From Poteriospumella lacustris (Eukaryota > Sar > Chrysophyceae > Chromulinales > Dinobryaceae), in the NCBI GenBank assembly GCA_008000375.1, contig SMOI01000294.1:14180-38492 (forward strand): a DNA stretch of 24,313 nt. The letters are read 5' to 3'. This document shows, one piece after another, positions 1 through 8,471 of this stretch. The translations under genes and the position numbers were made by a program. The number at the start of each line of letters is the position of its first letter. The stretch's first letter is position 1. The notes under the pieces were generated by a model. It worked only from the letters and a program-made list of their open reading frames with translations. It was not told the DNA's origin and did not search any database.

Positions 1-974
1 CCACAAACTCTCTCTGATCGTCGACGAGGTCGATTCGTTTGCTAACCGCCTTCTTCTTCAAGTCAGCCGCGAGAAGGATCTTGATACCTCCGGGTACAAC
101 CAGTTTGTCAAGAAAGAAGGCTCCGTGCTACGCGATTTCGGTCGAGTGGTGAAGTCCGCGAGTAACACGTGTATCGAGCGGATGTTCTTCACAGGGGTGA
201 TGCCCGTGGCCTGGTCCGACGCCTTCAGCTCGCTCAACACGGTAGAAGACCTCACCCATACTGACGCCTTTCAAGATGCTCTGGGCTTCAAGAGCAGCGA
301 CATCGAGGAGTTGCTGGCGCGGCGGTTCCCTGCGATGGGCCCCGAAGAGCGCGCCAAACACTTGGCGTCGATCCGATGCAAATGCAATGGATACCGTCGC
401 TCGTCCTCCCAAGTGGAAGGGTTATACAATTCCCAGGGAGTGTGGTTCTACCTGAAGCAACTGCAGGACAAGGGCAACCGCATGGTTCCCCGCATGGACC
501 CCAACATCGTGCAGCCGGCACGTGACGAGGTCGTAGCCTTTTTGGTGAAGCACGCTGCAGGTACGTTCACGTGGACATTTGCGGACTCGGTCGTTGGCTG
601 ATGCTTGTCGTTTGTGTGCAACAGCCGTGGAGACGTACGCGCTATCGCACTTCATCACGGGAGACATCCCTTTCAGTCCTGAGGAGAAATTCTCCGCCGA
701 GTGTTTCTTCAACCCGGACCTCGCACCGCAGGCTCTGCTCAGCATGGCCTACTATTCGGGCTACCTGTCGTTCAAATACCCGAAGCATGAGCTGCACGGA
801 GATGTTCTGGTGGCGCCGAATGATGACATGAGAGACATCTTCATGACGGCTGTTTTGGATAGTCTTCCCGGCCACTATAAGACGATGGCAAAGGAATTGA
901 TGCGGCAGGGCGTGTCGCTCGTTGTCGCAGTGAGCAAGGTGTACAAGGCCTACGTGGCGGCAACCCTGCAGTGA
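1..974 (+). CDS. AAA-ATPase_like protein, copy 1, 5'-truncated by window edge
   Basis: The frame is open from base 2 and starts inside the Walker B region (LIVDEVD). Exon 1 runs to 560, a 64-bp GT-AG intron covers 561-624 (GTACGT donor, CTGAT branch-like site at about 597, CAACAG acceptor), and the last exon runs 625-974, ending TGA. Splicing gives codon G|CC and joins the two frames without a stop. The last exon encodes SMAYYSGYLSF and VLVAPND, resembling the end of the PF09820-type AAA-ATPase_like domain. The PD-(D/E)XK nuclease domain that often follows it is absent: only about 60 residues remain before the stop. The tandem copy to the right is closely similar, including about 90 bp after the stop. 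The substrate is unknown. I infer a P-loop ATPase of the expanded eukaryotic and selfish-like family rather than a housekeeping AAA protein. Confidence 0.7.
561..624 (+). other. 64-bp spliceosomal intron in AAA-ATPase copy 1
   Basis: Donor GTACGT, internal CTGAT and acceptor CAACAG. Without removal the frame ends at 601. With removal it continues into the conserved C-terminal part at 625-974. The homologous intron in copy 2 is at 7943-8010. Confidence 0.75.
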
Positions 975-1597
975 AATAGCATCATCAATATCGTTGGTTT
1001 GCTTGTTGGAGCGCCTTTCGGTTGTAAGGACAAATGCATGTAAATACTTATATTTGGGATTCTTGGATTGTGATAAGACCTGCGTCGGCAGCGGTAGGTT
1101 GGTGTGGTATTGTGTGAAAGCTCAAGGGTCGCACTTGGCTGCCATCAACCATCTGATCTACTACGCAACTCATGTGATAGGACTCCAACCCAACTACACA
1201 CTTAGTTGTGGTCTATGACAGCGCCATCAGCTTCGTCAACAGGGACTTGCGGGGGTTGCCTGCATGGCTTGAGAGGCATTGCTCGAAGAATATGGGTCCC
1301 ACCAGTAAGTCTCATGCGCCAATCATCACTGGAGTCTCGTCACCCTAATTCTATCTGATGTATGGCTTCCTCTCGATGCTTGACACTTGTTCTCTTTGTC
1401 GCGTTCCCCTGAGTCCCCTCCGACTTACACTTGTACACCAATGACCATGCTGTCGGTGTGTCCATCTGTCCGTCTGTTCGTCTGTTCGTCGGTGTCTGTT
1501 CGAAAGTGCGTTTTTGGGTGGGAAAGAACGCGCTTTTGTTAAGTTCCTGAAAGGGCGAAGCCTGAATTCATCTTCCTTCATTCGGATTCCGAACAGA
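975..1597. other. Intergenic region between tandem AAA-ATPase copies
   Basis: The first roughly 90 bp match the sequence after copy 2 (from 8323), so the duplication unit extends past the stop codon. A pyrimidine-rich, CTGT/TTCG-repeating stretch lies at about 1455-1505. I see no convincing gene; short reading frames on both strands lack family features. The promoter of copy 2 should lie here, but I see no clear TATA element. Confidence 0.5.
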
Positions 1598-1617
1598 ATG
1601 ATTTACTCTCGAATGAG

Positions 1618-1677
1618 GTAAGCACCGAACGCTCCAATGTTGTGTCGGTCTTCAATCGCCTCGGCAAGACCACTGAG
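1618..1677 (+). other. Probable first intron of AAA-ATPase copy 2
   Basis: GTAAGC donor after ATGAG, acceptor ACTGAG at 1677, 60 bp. It joins a 20-nt exon beginning ATG at 1598 in frame to the conserved domain. An acceptor at 1668 (51 bp) is also in frame, so the exact 3' site is uncertain. The gene could also start at 1637 without this intron. Confidence 0.45.
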
Positions 1678-1915
1678 AACCCGCGTCATTGTGCGATCGA
1701 TCGTCATCAATCCCCAGGGAGCCATTCCGTACGGTCTATCCAATTGGAATATGATGCGCGAGGTTAAGTTTATTTATGTGGATCGGACCAAAGCTATTGC
1801 GCAGCTAGACGCAGATACAGTCCATTCCTGTCTATGGAGCCCACGCAGAACGGGGAAGTCCCTGCTGGCCAACCAATTGGCGCTTTGGCACGACAAAGCT
1901 ATCCCGGAGACGAAG

Positions 1916-1978
1916 GTATAACGCTTCTATTACTTTGACTGGACGTTTTGTGCGACTGCTAATGTATCGCTTTTCCAG
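1916..1978 (+). other. 63-bp intron in AAA-ATPase copy 2
   Basis: GTATAA donor, TGCTAAT branch-like sequence at about 1957-1963 and TTTTCCAG acceptor. It is phase 0 and joins the Walker A exon to the exon starting RMELFADTYIGR. Unspliced translation stops at 1921. Confidence 0.8.
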
Positions 1979-2436
1979 CGTATGGAGCTGTTCGCGGACA
2001 CGTACATTGGCCGAAATCCCAGTGCTATGGCTGGCAAATACCTGGTTCTGGCCTTGGACTTCAGCCAGGTCATCGGGGACAACATACCGGACAGCTTCAC
2101 GGAGGTCGTGAATGCGTCGGTCTCCAAGTTTTCTGAAAAGTATTATGAGGGCGGATTCTTGAAGCGCCCCGTGACGATTAACGAGAAGAACTTTGCGTCC
2201 AGCATCTCGAACATGACCAGTGCGGTGGAGTTGAGCGGCCACAAACTCTCTCTGATCGTCGACGAGGTCGATTCGTTTGCTAACCGCCTTCTTCTTCAAG
2301 TCAGCCGCGAGAAGGGTCTTGATATCTCCGGATACAACGAGTTCGTCGTGAAAGAAGGCTCTGTGCTACGTGATTTCGGTCGCGTGGTGAAGTCCGCGAG
2401 CAACACGTGTATCGAGCGGATGTTCTTCACAGGGGT

Positions 2437-2440
2437 GATG
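2437..2440. repeat. Target-site duplication GATG, left
   Basis: GATG precedes the left LTR and recurs at 7578-7581 after the right LTR. The uninterrupted copy 1 has a single GATG at this point, which confirms the duplication. It is 4 bp, whereas copia elements typically leave 5. Confidence 0.85.
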
Positions 2441-2675
2441 TGTAAGAGATTAGATGCTCCCCGCCTAGAATAGGGAGATCTCTTCTCTCAACACAATGTG
2501 AGGTGAAAACCAATTGATAATTTAATTGAAATATGATTACAGACCGTTGACATTTGTTCTCTTTCGGTGGGTCCGCGAGGACGATCGCCGAAGGTCGCGA
2601 AGCTTTCGCAACGGTAACTGCATACAATATAGGTACTTCTGGTCAGGCTGGGAGAGCATGATGCTCTCGCCAACA
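2441..2675 (-). repeat. 3' LTR of the copia element
   Basis: 235 bp starting TGTAAGAG and ending GCCAACA on the plus strand, identical by eye to 7343-7577. Contains a 17-nt near-terminal palindrome at 2652-2668. Confidence 0.93.
2652..2668. repeat. Perfect palindrome near LTR end (3' LTR copy)
   Basis: GAGAGCAT-G-ATGCTCTC: 8-bp arms around one central base, 7 bp from the LTR end. The same palindrome is at 7554-7570 in the other LTR. Confidence 0.8.
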
Positions 2676-2723
2676 CACTCCTGCGAACCGAGCGTGGCGG
2701 CTTGGCAAAGCGAGGATCGGAGA

Positions 2724-5700
2724 TCATTTGTGGTCCTTGTTTGGGGCAGTTGACCCTGCGAAGATCAGCTTTTCGCACAGATGATGGAACAGATGGCCAC
2801 CCAGTGGCTTTGTCAGAAGATCTGCTGTCATGTCTTGAGTTAGTAGGTACTCGATGGCGAGTTCGCGTTGGTCCAGATGCTGCTTGATGAAAAAGTAGCG
2901 CGTGGAGATATGCTTGGAGTTGCCCGTTTTCCCGCCGTGGCCCAGTTTGGCCATGTGGATAGTGCTCTGGTTATCTTGATAGATAGTTGGCATTCTCACG
3001 TTGGGCACGAGGAATTCGAGGAGACGTTGGGACCATAGGACGTCGGAGACGCAGTCGGCGAGGCTGATAAGTTCGCTTTCAGTAGATGAGCGAGCCACCA
3101 GACGTTGTTTTTGGCTCTTGACCAGGACTGGAGTGCCTTCGCGGCCGACGCAAATGACGCGTCCAGAGTGTCCTTTTGCGTCCTGGTGGACTGCAAAGCT
3201 TGCGTCAACGTAGGCATGGATGCTGAGGTCGTCGGGAGAGACTCGTAGACCATGGGCCTTTGTGCCATTCAGGTATTTGTAAATTCGCTTTAACTTTGTC
3301 CAGTCGTCTGCTGTGGGTGCCTTTGCTCGAGTTGCGAGGAATGAAACTGGAAGGAGAATATCGTTTCTCAACTTCTTTGCCAGATACATCAGGCGCATTG
3401 TGCGACTTAGGAAGGTTTTTGGGCATCCAGTTGGCTCCGACGAGTCGTCGACGTTGAAGGGCTGCGCGGTGGCGGGAGTGCGGGCAGTGCCGCGGACGCC
3501 GGCAGAGGAGAGCGTTTCATCAATGTAGCGGGGCATCGAAAGATGTAACGGGCGGTGACATGATGACGGTTTGGCCGTTGCTTTCGCGATTGCAATCGAC
3601 ATTCCAAGGTAAGAGAGTGGCTTCGATTTCGATAAGCGTGATATCTTCAGACCTGGATACTCTCGAATTAGTTGGTTTCGGACGTCTCTAGCGATAGATT
3701 CGTCAGTGAAGGTATGAAGAATGTCGTCAACATGTACCACCATTGTTGATGAGTGTTCACCATTGGTTTTATTGAAAACACAGGGGTCTTCGGCGGCTTG
3801 TTTGAAGCCTATCTTGAGTATGGAATTGCGCAGTTTCTCGAACCAGATCTTTCCAGCTTCTGGAAGACCATAGAGAGCGCCATGAAGATTGACGAGTATG
3901 GTTCCGTTTTCTTGCATGTACTCGGAGTAGCTGGGGTCGAGGTCCACCAGTATCGACGCCAGGGTATGATCAAGTCGCATGACTTGAGTGTTTTGCAGTT
4001 GACCATTGAGGTAAGCGGTTGGAAAATCCATTGTTTCAATGTTCCTGGACTGATAGCTTGCTACTGACAGGACGGTCATGAGCGACTCATTCTTGACGGT
4101 GTCTGCTGCTTTCTCGTCGTGCGAGTAAAGGTCCTTGTCTGTGCGGTGACCTCCCGCGACTAGGCGGGCTTTTAAGCGCTCGAATGTGCCGTCGGGGGTG
4201 AGCTTTTCCTTGATGAACATGCTGCATGGAAGGATGCGACAATGTTTCGACTGGCGCGCATGCTTTATCGATCGGAGTGGTGTCCAGACTTTCTTTTCGA
4301 TGAGACTGCGGAATTCCTCGGCGATGGCGGCTTTGGCGGCGTCACCGTATTGGGTGAGCGCTTTCTTGACCGATATGTTGAATGCGTAGCGACGGGGGCG
4401 TCGCAGATTCGTCCGATCACGGAGTGCACGCGAGGGAACGATGGGTGCCTGTGTCGGGTTGGTCGCCGTTGGTGGAGCTGAAGGCGATTGCGTGGGTTCC
4501 GTGGTGGCCGAAGGTGGTGGGGCCGTTGATGGGGTCGTTCTCGGTGGAGGGACAGGTGGACTGTGCGTGGTGGGGACGCCAGCGTTGCGCGGCTTTGCCG
4601 GTCGCGTGTCGATGACGACCTGGGGCTTGTCGTCGCGGAGGATTGTCGTGGATTCCGGGACAATGGCGTTTGTCGTCGCGTCAGTGCCGCTACACGGTAG
4701 CGGTTGGTTCTTAGCCAGACTGTTGATGACGGACGTAGCCTTCTGGATGTCGTCAACGGAGCGGCATCGGCGGATCAGTCGCGACGGGCGGTTCACCGTG
4801 CGCAGACGTCCGTGCTCAAGAACGAGAATATCGACCGAGCCTGCCTTGGATTCAAGGTGGTGGGCAACGATTATACCGAGGTCGGCTTTGGGAAGGGCCT
4901 TGTCGGAAGCACTGTTGGGGTTCGTGGCATAGACGATGGTTCCCCAGGGCATGGCGATATCGTCCATGGTGGGTGTGCGTCCGGTAATGAGTGCTGCTGG
5001 GCAGACGCCGCCAGTGGCGGTGTTGGGGACAAAGTTGCGTACGCGGACGACGTCTTGCATTGCTGCCGAAGTGAGGGAGCTTGGCATGGGATATGGGAGG
5101 CTCTCCGTCAGTGTGCGGTAGGCGTCGCGGTCGGCGCGAATTTGCCTCTCGATGGTTGCTGCGTGGTTACCGCTGGGGGACTGCTGCAGGAGGATACCCA
5201 TTGCAGCCAGTTGGTCGCTGATGGCGGTGAACGTTGTTTCGTTGTCGGTACGAAGGATTCGTGGCTCGACATTGATGAGGGCACGCATTTGTCCAAAGAG
5301 GATTGTGAGCTTAGCCAACAACGTGGTGGATTGCTTCCTTTCCATGGGGATGAGGCTGCCGTACTTCGTGGCACCTTCGCAGATACGGAGGTGGGGCGCG
5401 TTGCCCACGAACATGATGTCGGCATGGTATGTGTGCCCGACGTATGGAGGAGGGGTGGGAGGGTGATGTGACACCTTCTGTATGGTGGCCTTTCCTTTCA
5501 CGCATTGGGGGCATGGGCCGTGGAGGCGCCGATAGTTTCGTACGTCTCGGGGTTGCAGGATGCAGTCACGGATGCCTTGGTGGCGCAGTAGTGCGATCAG
5601 TGCTTCGTCGTTCGGATGTCCGAGTGCTTCGTGAAGCTCCTTGGCCTTATTGGCCCGATCACGATCAGCGGGAGTGATAATGACCTTGTGGGCTGGGTTG

Positions 5701-7322
5701 GCTGTCTTGCGATGGGTCAGACGACTTAAGAACGCGGCGACTGTATCACTCTCGGTTCCGTGAAGCACGTACAGGTCGTCTGTCGACTTGATGAACTTGC
5801 CGATGAGGGTTCTCGTCTTGTCACGAATGTCGAATGAGTTATCGAACTGGTCGTACGATATGTCGAACGTCTTGGCAAGTTGTCCGAATGCAAGAATGTT
5901 GTATGGGCTCGAGGGGACTAACAAGGCTGTACCGAATGGACCCGCTTGGCCTTGCGACGTCGCGGTGATGTTGTTGCCGACTCCTTGTACGATGACTGTC
6001 GGGGTGCTGTTGTCAACATCGGTCAGCGCGTTCGCGTTGTTGACGATGTGACAATTCGCCCCGGTGTCCAGAATGACAATGACGTCGTCGTTGCTCGCGG
6101 TGACAGCGTTGACTACGGTTACCAAGGCGGACTTCGGAGTGTTCTTGCCTTTCTTTCTGCTGTCGCCGTACATGAAGCGTGTGTCGTCGGAGGCGTTGCT
6201 GTGCGCGTCGCTGTCATCGGCATCATCACGTGTGCGTTTACGTGGTGCAGCTTTGAATTGTACACGCTTGGGGGGTGTACCGCGTTTCGCCTTGGGGGAC
6301 TGGGAGGGTCGGTGCTCTCGAATGATACGGAGTAGGGCCCGACATTGTTCCGCGGTGTGTCCTGTGCGTTTGCAGTGCCAGCACCGTGGTTTTTCGCGGT
6401 CATTCGGCTTATCACTCTTGGATTTGGCTACTTTGGCGATAGCTTGACGTGGTTCTTCATGGTCGAGGTCCGCTATAGCCCGTACCGACGCTGCGATGAG
6501 GCCATGGGCTACCTCAACGGACTGGGGAAACATTGCGGGGTACACTGCGTGGCGATTGATGAGGTCCTGCTTGATAAAGGCGGCCTTCTTATCAGTCACA
6601 CCACGTATGAAGTGGTACACCGTTTCGGTGTTCGTCAAGCGCACTTCGGTGACACCGACGGTCCTTGCGGTGGCTACGAGTCTGGTGAAACGCTCTTTGA
6701 AGTCAGCAAGCGACTCGCTCGGGGCTTGGGTGGCTTCCGTGACGCCTTTGCGTGCGTGTTCGAAGTCGTTGAGGGTCGCCGTTGCACCACCCAGCACGGC
6801 GTGGCTTTGCTTGATGATTTGCAACGCTTCAAAGGGGTCTTCGTCGTTCATGGCTTCATTCCACTCCTGCAAATGGTGTGCACGGATGTGGATTCTTGAT
6901 GCGGGTGACAGCGATAGGTCAATGTTGGCCGTGAAGGTACGACGACCGTCTTCGAAGTCTTGTCGCTTCTTGACCCAGGTGCGATATCCATCAGTATATG
7001 TGATATCGCTGTTGTCGGGGACGTTGTTCGCGTCCGCGATCCAAGCTTCGATTTCTTCGTCGTCTGGGACTTCCTGGGTGTCTCCGTCGTCGTTGTCGAG
7101 GGAGTTCAGGTTCAGTGGGTCCCATCTCCAGATGAAATTTCTTCGGGCGAAGATGCACTCGTTGTGCGTCATGGAGAAACGTACCACAGACTTCGGTAGC
7201 TTCGCTTTCGCGATAAGCATGACCGAATCCAACCATTCGTCCAGGTTGTTTGGCTTGAGGGTTAGCTGAGGGAACATGCAGAGGGGTTGATCAGACCCGC
7301 TTCTGTTGTTGAAGGTTGCCAT
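2724..7322 (-). CDS. Copia gag-pol polyprotein, 1532 aa
   Basis: A single frame encodes all retrotransposon functions with no gag-pol frameshift. Approximate residues: Gag region 1-300; CCHC zinc knuckle CWHCKRTGHTAEQC 314-327; aspartic protease ILDTGA 417-422; integrase HHCC with H564, H569, C604, C607; integrase core D635 (YHAD), D693 (RTDN), E725 (TIER); a proline/threonine-rich linker 900-965; RT with MDFPTAYLNG near 1099 and VHVDDI with the catalytic aspartates at 1199-1200; RNase H with D1373 (YVDAS), E1415 (STESEL), D1450 (YQDN) and ADLLTKPL near 1500. Odd residues: His replaces the usual Tyr in YVDD, and the TDNG motif reads TDNE. I chose the ATG at 7322; the frame is open 4 codons further, but only from TTG. 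All catalytic residues are present, so it is probably active or was until recently. Confidence 0.93.
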   Translation of the reverse strand: MATFNNRSGSDQPLCMFPQLTLKPNNLDEWLDSVMLIAKAKLPKSVVRFSMTHNECIFARRNFIWRWDPLNLNSLDNDDGDTQEVPDDEEIEAWIADANNVPDNSDITYTDGYRTWVKKRQDFEDGRRTFTANIDLSLSPASRIHIRAHHLQEWNEAMNDEDPFEALQIIKQSHAVLGGATATLNDFEHARKGVTEATQAPSESLADFKERFTRLVATARTVGVTEVRLTNTETVYHFIRGVTDKKAAFIKQDLINRHAVYPAMFPQSVEVAHGLIAASVRAIADLDHEEPRQAIAKVAKSKSDKPNDREKPRCWHCKRTGHTAEQCRALLRIIREHRPSQSPKAKRGTPPKRVQFKAAPRKRTRDDADDSDAHSNASDDTRFMYGDSRKKGKNTPKSALVTVVNAVTASNDDVIVILDTGANCHIVNNANALTDVDNSTPTVIVQGVGNNITATSQGQAGPFGTALLVPSSPYNILAFGQLAKTFDISYDQFDNSFDIRDKTRTLIGKFIKSTDDLYVLHGTESDTVAAFLSRLTHRKTANPAHKVIITPADRDRANKAKELHEALGHPNDEALIALLRHQGIRDCILQPRDVRNYRRLHGPCPQCVKGKATIQKVSHHPPTPPPYVGHTYHADIMFVGNAPHLRICEGATKYGSLIPMERKQSTTLLAKLTILFGQMRALINVEPRILRTDNETTFTAISDQLAAMGILLQQSPSGNHAATIERQIRADRDAYRTLTESLPYPMPSSLTSAAMQDVVRVRNFVPNTATGGVCPAALITGRTPTMDDIAMPWGTIVYATNPNSASDKALPKADLGIIVAHHLESKAGSVDILVLEHGRLRTVNRPSRLIRRCRSVDDIQKATSVINSLAKNQPLPCSGTDATTNAIVPESTTILRDDKPQVVIDTRPAKPRNAGVPTTHSPPVPPPRTTPSTAPPPSATTEPTQSPSAPPTATNPTQAPIVPSRALRDRTNLRRPRRYAFNISVKKALTQYGDAAKAAIAEEFRSLIEKKVWTPLRSIKHARQSKHCRILPCSMFIKEKLTPDGTFERLKARLVAGGHRTDKDLYSHDEKAADTVKNESLMTVLSVASYQSRNIETMDFPTAYLNGQLQNTQVMRLDHTLASILVDLDPSYSEYMQENGTILVNLHGALYGLPEAGKIWFEKLRNSILKIGFKQAAEDPCVFNKTNGEHSSTMVVHVDDILHTFTDESIARDVRNQLIREYPGLKISRLSKSKPLSYLGMSIAIAKATAKPSSCHRPLHLSMPRYIDETLSSAGVRGTARTPATAQPFNVDDSSEPTGCPKTFLSRTMRLMYLAKKLRNDILLPVSFLATRAKAPTADDWTKLKRIYKYLNGTKAHGLRVSPDDLSIHAYVDASFAVHQDAKGHSGRVICVGREGTPVLVKSQKQRLVARSSTESELISLADCVSDVLWSQRLLEFLVPNVRMPTIYQDNQSTIHMAKLGHGGKTGNSKHISTRYFFIKQHLDQRELAIEYLLTQDMTADLLTKPLGGHLFHHLCEKLIFAGSTAPNKDHK

Positions 7323-7325
7323 CCT

Positions 7326-7342
7326 ATATTTCAATTAAATTA
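7326..7342 (-). promoter_or_regulatory. Candidate self-priming site (PBS) of the copia element
   Basis: These 17 nt lie directly after the 5' LTR in element orientation, where the primer-binding site must be. They are not the TGGTATCAGA-type initiator-tRNA complement common in copia elements. With the last LTR base they form an 18-nt perfect reverse complement of 7419-7436 inside the LTR. This matches the logic of Tf1-type self-priming, in which the RNA 5' end anneals to the PBS. The role is inferred. Confidence 0.6.
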
Positions 7343-7577
7343 TGTAAGAGATTAGATGCTCCCCGCCTAGAATAGGGAGATCTCTTCTCTCAACACAATG
7401 TGAGGTGAAAACCAATTGATAATTTAATTGAAATATGATTACAGACCGTTGACATTTGTTCTCTTTCGGTGGGTCCGCGAGGACGATCGCCGAAGGTCGC
7501 GAAGCTTTCGCAACGGTAACTGCATACAATATAGGTACTTCTGGTCAGGCTGGGAGAGCATGATGCTCTCGCCAACA
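7343..7577 (-). repeat. 5' LTR of the copia element
   Basis: 235 bp, identical by eye to 2441-2675. In element orientation it begins TGTTGGCGAG and ends CTCTTACA. Nucleotides 142-159 of the LTR (7436-7419) are the complement of the candidate priming site. A CCTATATTG sequence lies about 45 nt from the start. No clear TATA box precedes nucleotide 142. Confidence 0.93.
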
Positions 7578-7581
7578 GATG
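7578..7581. repeat. Target-site duplication GATG, right
   Basis: Second copy of the GATG target duplication. The host gene resumes with CCCGTGGCC directly after it, matching copy 1 at about 203. Confidence 0.85.
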
Positions 7582-7942
7582 CCCGTGGCCTGGTCCGACA
7601 CCTCCGTCGCCTCGCTCAACACGGTAGAAGACCTCACCCATACTGACGCCTTTCAGGAGGCTCTGGGCTTCAAGAGCAGTGACATCGAGGAGTTGCTGGT
7701 GCGGCGGTTCCCTGCGATGGGCCCCGAAGAGCGCGCCAAACACCTGGCGTCGATCCGATGCACCTGCATTGGATACCGTCGCTCGTCCTCCCAAGCGGAA
7801 GCGTTATACAATCCACAGGGAGTGTGGTTCTACTTAAAGCAACTGCAGGACAAGGGCGACCGCAAGGTGCCCCGCATGAACCCCAACATCGTGCAGCCGG
7901 TACGGGACGAGGTGGTTGCCTTTTTGGTGAAGCAGGCTGCAG

Positions 7943-8010
7943 GTACGTTCTCGCGGACATTTGCGGACTCGGTCGTTGGCTGATGATGATTGTCGCTGGT
8001 GTTCAACCAG
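7943..8010 (+). other. 68-bp intron in AAA-ATPase copy 2
   Basis: Homologous in position and sequence to the copy 1 intron at 561-624: GTACGT donor, GGCTGAT, AACCAG acceptor. The exon after it is shifted in this copy by the net 44-bp deletion. Confidence 0.65.
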
Positions 8011-8471
8011 CCGTGGAGACGAACGCGGAAGTTCTCCGTCGAGTGTCTCGTCCACCCGGACCTAGCACCGCAGGCGCTGCTCAGCATGGCCTACTATTCG
8101 GGCTACCTGTCGTTCCAATACCCGAAGCATGAGCTGCACGGAGATGTTCTGGTGGCTCCGAATAAGGCCATGAGAGACCTGTTCGTGACGGCTGTTTTGA
8201 ATAGTCTTCCCGGCCACTATAAGACAAAGGCCAAGGAATTGATGCGGCAGGACGAGTCGTTCGTTGACGCAGTGACCAGGGTTTACAAGGCCTACGTGGC
8301 GGCAACCTCTGCCGTGAAATAGCATCATCAATAGCGTTGGCTTGCTCGTTGGGGCGCCCATCCGTTTAAAGGACAAATGCATGTCATTACTTATGTATGG
8401 AGTTCCTGGAGTGGGATATCCCCGCAGAACTAGACGTCACTGATCTCGTGAGACCTGTCAGCGACATGTGG

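Larger units (their letters stand above)
2441..7577 (-). mobile_element. Intact Ty1/copia LTR retrotransposon
   Basis: Total 5137 bp: two 235-bp LTRs, a 17-nt leader element next to the 5' LTR, one gag-pol frame and a 48-bp 3' segment (2676-2723). Domain order protease, integrase, RT, RNase H defines copia rather than gypsy. LTR ends are TG...CA. The two LTRs read as identical by eye, so the insertion is recent. The region before the 3' LTR has only a short purine run (GCAGGAG, about 2679-2685), a weak polypurine tract. The insertion splits an AAA-ATPase gene in antisense orientation. Confidence 0.95.
1598..8322 (+). pseudogene. AAA-ATPase_like protein, copy 2, split by copia element and frame-shifted
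   Basis: Coding blocks are 1598-1617, 1678-1915, 1979-2440, 7582-7942 and 8011-8322. The first two are joined by a probable 60-bp intron; an unspliced start at 1637 is the alternative. Visible features are IPYG followed by FIYVDRTK (the PF09820 N-terminal signature), Walker A in SPRRTGKSLL (1838-1867) and Walker B VDEVD (about 2255-2270). The copia element entered exactly between codons ATG (2438-2440) and CCC (7582-7584), so the frame would be continuous without it. Separately, relative to copy 1 a net 44 bp is missing just after 8020, which puts the conserved SMAYYSG block out of frame if the usual acceptor at 8010 is used. An alternative acceptor (CCTAG at 8065) would restore the frame and lose a few residues. 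Left unspliced, reading stops inside the LTR at 2473. Confidence 0.75.

Noticed and set aside
1351-1581. 76-codon minus-strand frame between the AAA-ATPase copies
   Set aside because: It is rich in residues encoded by the CTGT/TTCG low-complexity tract and has no recognisable feature.
4265-6899. Long plus-strand frames (for example 4704-5471, 6345-6899, 6496-7269) inside the copia element
   Set aside because: They lie opposite the intact gag-pol frame and show no family motifs.
1598-8322. Assignment of the AAA-ATPase genes as Crinkler effectors
   Set aside because: No LFLAK-type N-terminal header is visible. Only the AAA-ATPase_like features can be supported.
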